The notes under the pieces: model-generated
Databases searched by the model: none
What the model was told of the DNA's origin: nothing
The model's input: the letters and a program-made list of their open reading frames with translations, nothing else
From: Didymella arachidicola
Taxonomy: Eukaryota > Ascomycota > Dothideomycetes > Pleosporales > Didymellaceae
DNA: 64,000 nt
Reading direction: 5' to 3'
Assembly (NCBI GenBank): GCA_016630955.3
Contig: CM049990.2
Coordinates: forward strand, 62,001-126,000
Part shown: positions 63,705-64,000 of the stretch, piece after piece
Numbering within the stretch: the first letter of the stretch is position 1
Layout of the letters: each line of letters begins with the position of its first letter
Made by a program: the position numbers and the translations under genes

Positions 63705-64000
63705 CTATACAGTCAGTAACCGTGTACCTTTGAAAGTGTTTCGACGTGCACTGGAGGTGTACGGTTCGATGATGCTGTTGATTGCTGCGCGTGCGGTAAG
63801 CTCTTAAGTGATGAAGGACAGTAGGAGTGATAGCGCAAGCTGCGAAGAAAGAGCCCTAAATGGCACCACGGAGCACGCAGTTAAGCTAAGGCAATATGCT
63901 GGAAGATTCGAGATTCGCTATTGTTCTTCACTTACTTTCACTCCGGCTCCCACTGCCACCTGCTAGTCTGGCTCCACATTTCTAGCTCATCACCTCATCA
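63705..64000. other. Window end, upstream of coiled-coil gene D
   Basis: A minus-strand GTACAC..GTATAG pair just before ATG 63704 could be a leader intron, as in gene C. No gene is seen up to the window end. Confidence 0.3.

Noticed and set aside
1..64000. Bacterial-type features (operons, CRISPR arrays, Shine-Dalgarno sites) and a secondary-metabolite cluster
   Set aside because: No regularly spaced repeats were seen, genes are intron-bearing and monocistronic, and no polyketide, peptide or terpene synthase core gene is present.

Overview
The window is nuclear DNA of a filamentous ascomycete, most likely a Dothideomycete of the Pleosporales type. Genes are small and split by about 50-60 bp introns with GT..AG ends and CTAAC/CTGAC branch sites. 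The gene set (Zn2Cys6 regulator, HET relic, Fot1-type transposon, PIR-type wall protein, SIN component Cdc14, SSU1 pump) is typical of Pezizomycotina. The species cannot be fixed from sequence alone. Exon coordinates were worked out by eye from splice signals, reading frame and recalled family consensus; no alignment was run.

Layout. 0-10 kb: aldehyde dehydrogenase, a small conserved protein, an alpha-L-rhamnosidase relic, a PIR-like GPI wall protein, and a Gln/Pro-rich protein with a conserved C-terminus. 10-16.3 kb: ribonucleotide reductase small subunit and a WDR44/Dgr2-like WD40 protein. 16.5-25.2 kb is a decaying accessory block: two related C2H2 finger pseudogenes, a 1.84 kb Fot1/pogo transposon abutting the second, an APH-type kinase and a HET-domain relic. 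26-38.4 kb is mostly housekeeping: SSU1-type sulfite pump, Vps16 (HOPS/CORVET), a kinesin-3 motor, and Trm3-type tRNA 2'-O-methyltransferase. 38.8-43.8 kb holds a tandem group of related, apparently lineage-restricted coiled-coil genes. 44.5-60.7 kb: Aur1-like PAP2 membrane protein, Cdc14, a broken aldo-keto reductase, Zn alcohol dehydrogenase, a conserved unknown, EBP2, an HSBP1-like protein, a P5/TigA-type disulfide isomerase, a thioredoxin and a Zn2Cys6 regulator. 61-64 kb: a degenerate tandem repeat, a Cys- and Gln-rich gene broken only at apparent Gln codons, and a distant member of the coiled-coil family.

The most unusual property is that many reading frames are otherwise open but interrupted by single stops explained by one C:G to T:A change (TGG to TAG, CAG/CAA to TAG/TAA, CGA to TGA). 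This affects the transposase, the aldo-keto reductase, a finger gene and several lineage-specific genes, while housekeeping genes are intact. It suggests mild RIP-like or deamination mutation of dispensable genes; for some sites A-to-I editing of UAG/UGA to UGG is a testable alternative. A second notable pattern is dense ACGCGT in all three introns and the promoter of the ribonucleotide reductase gene.
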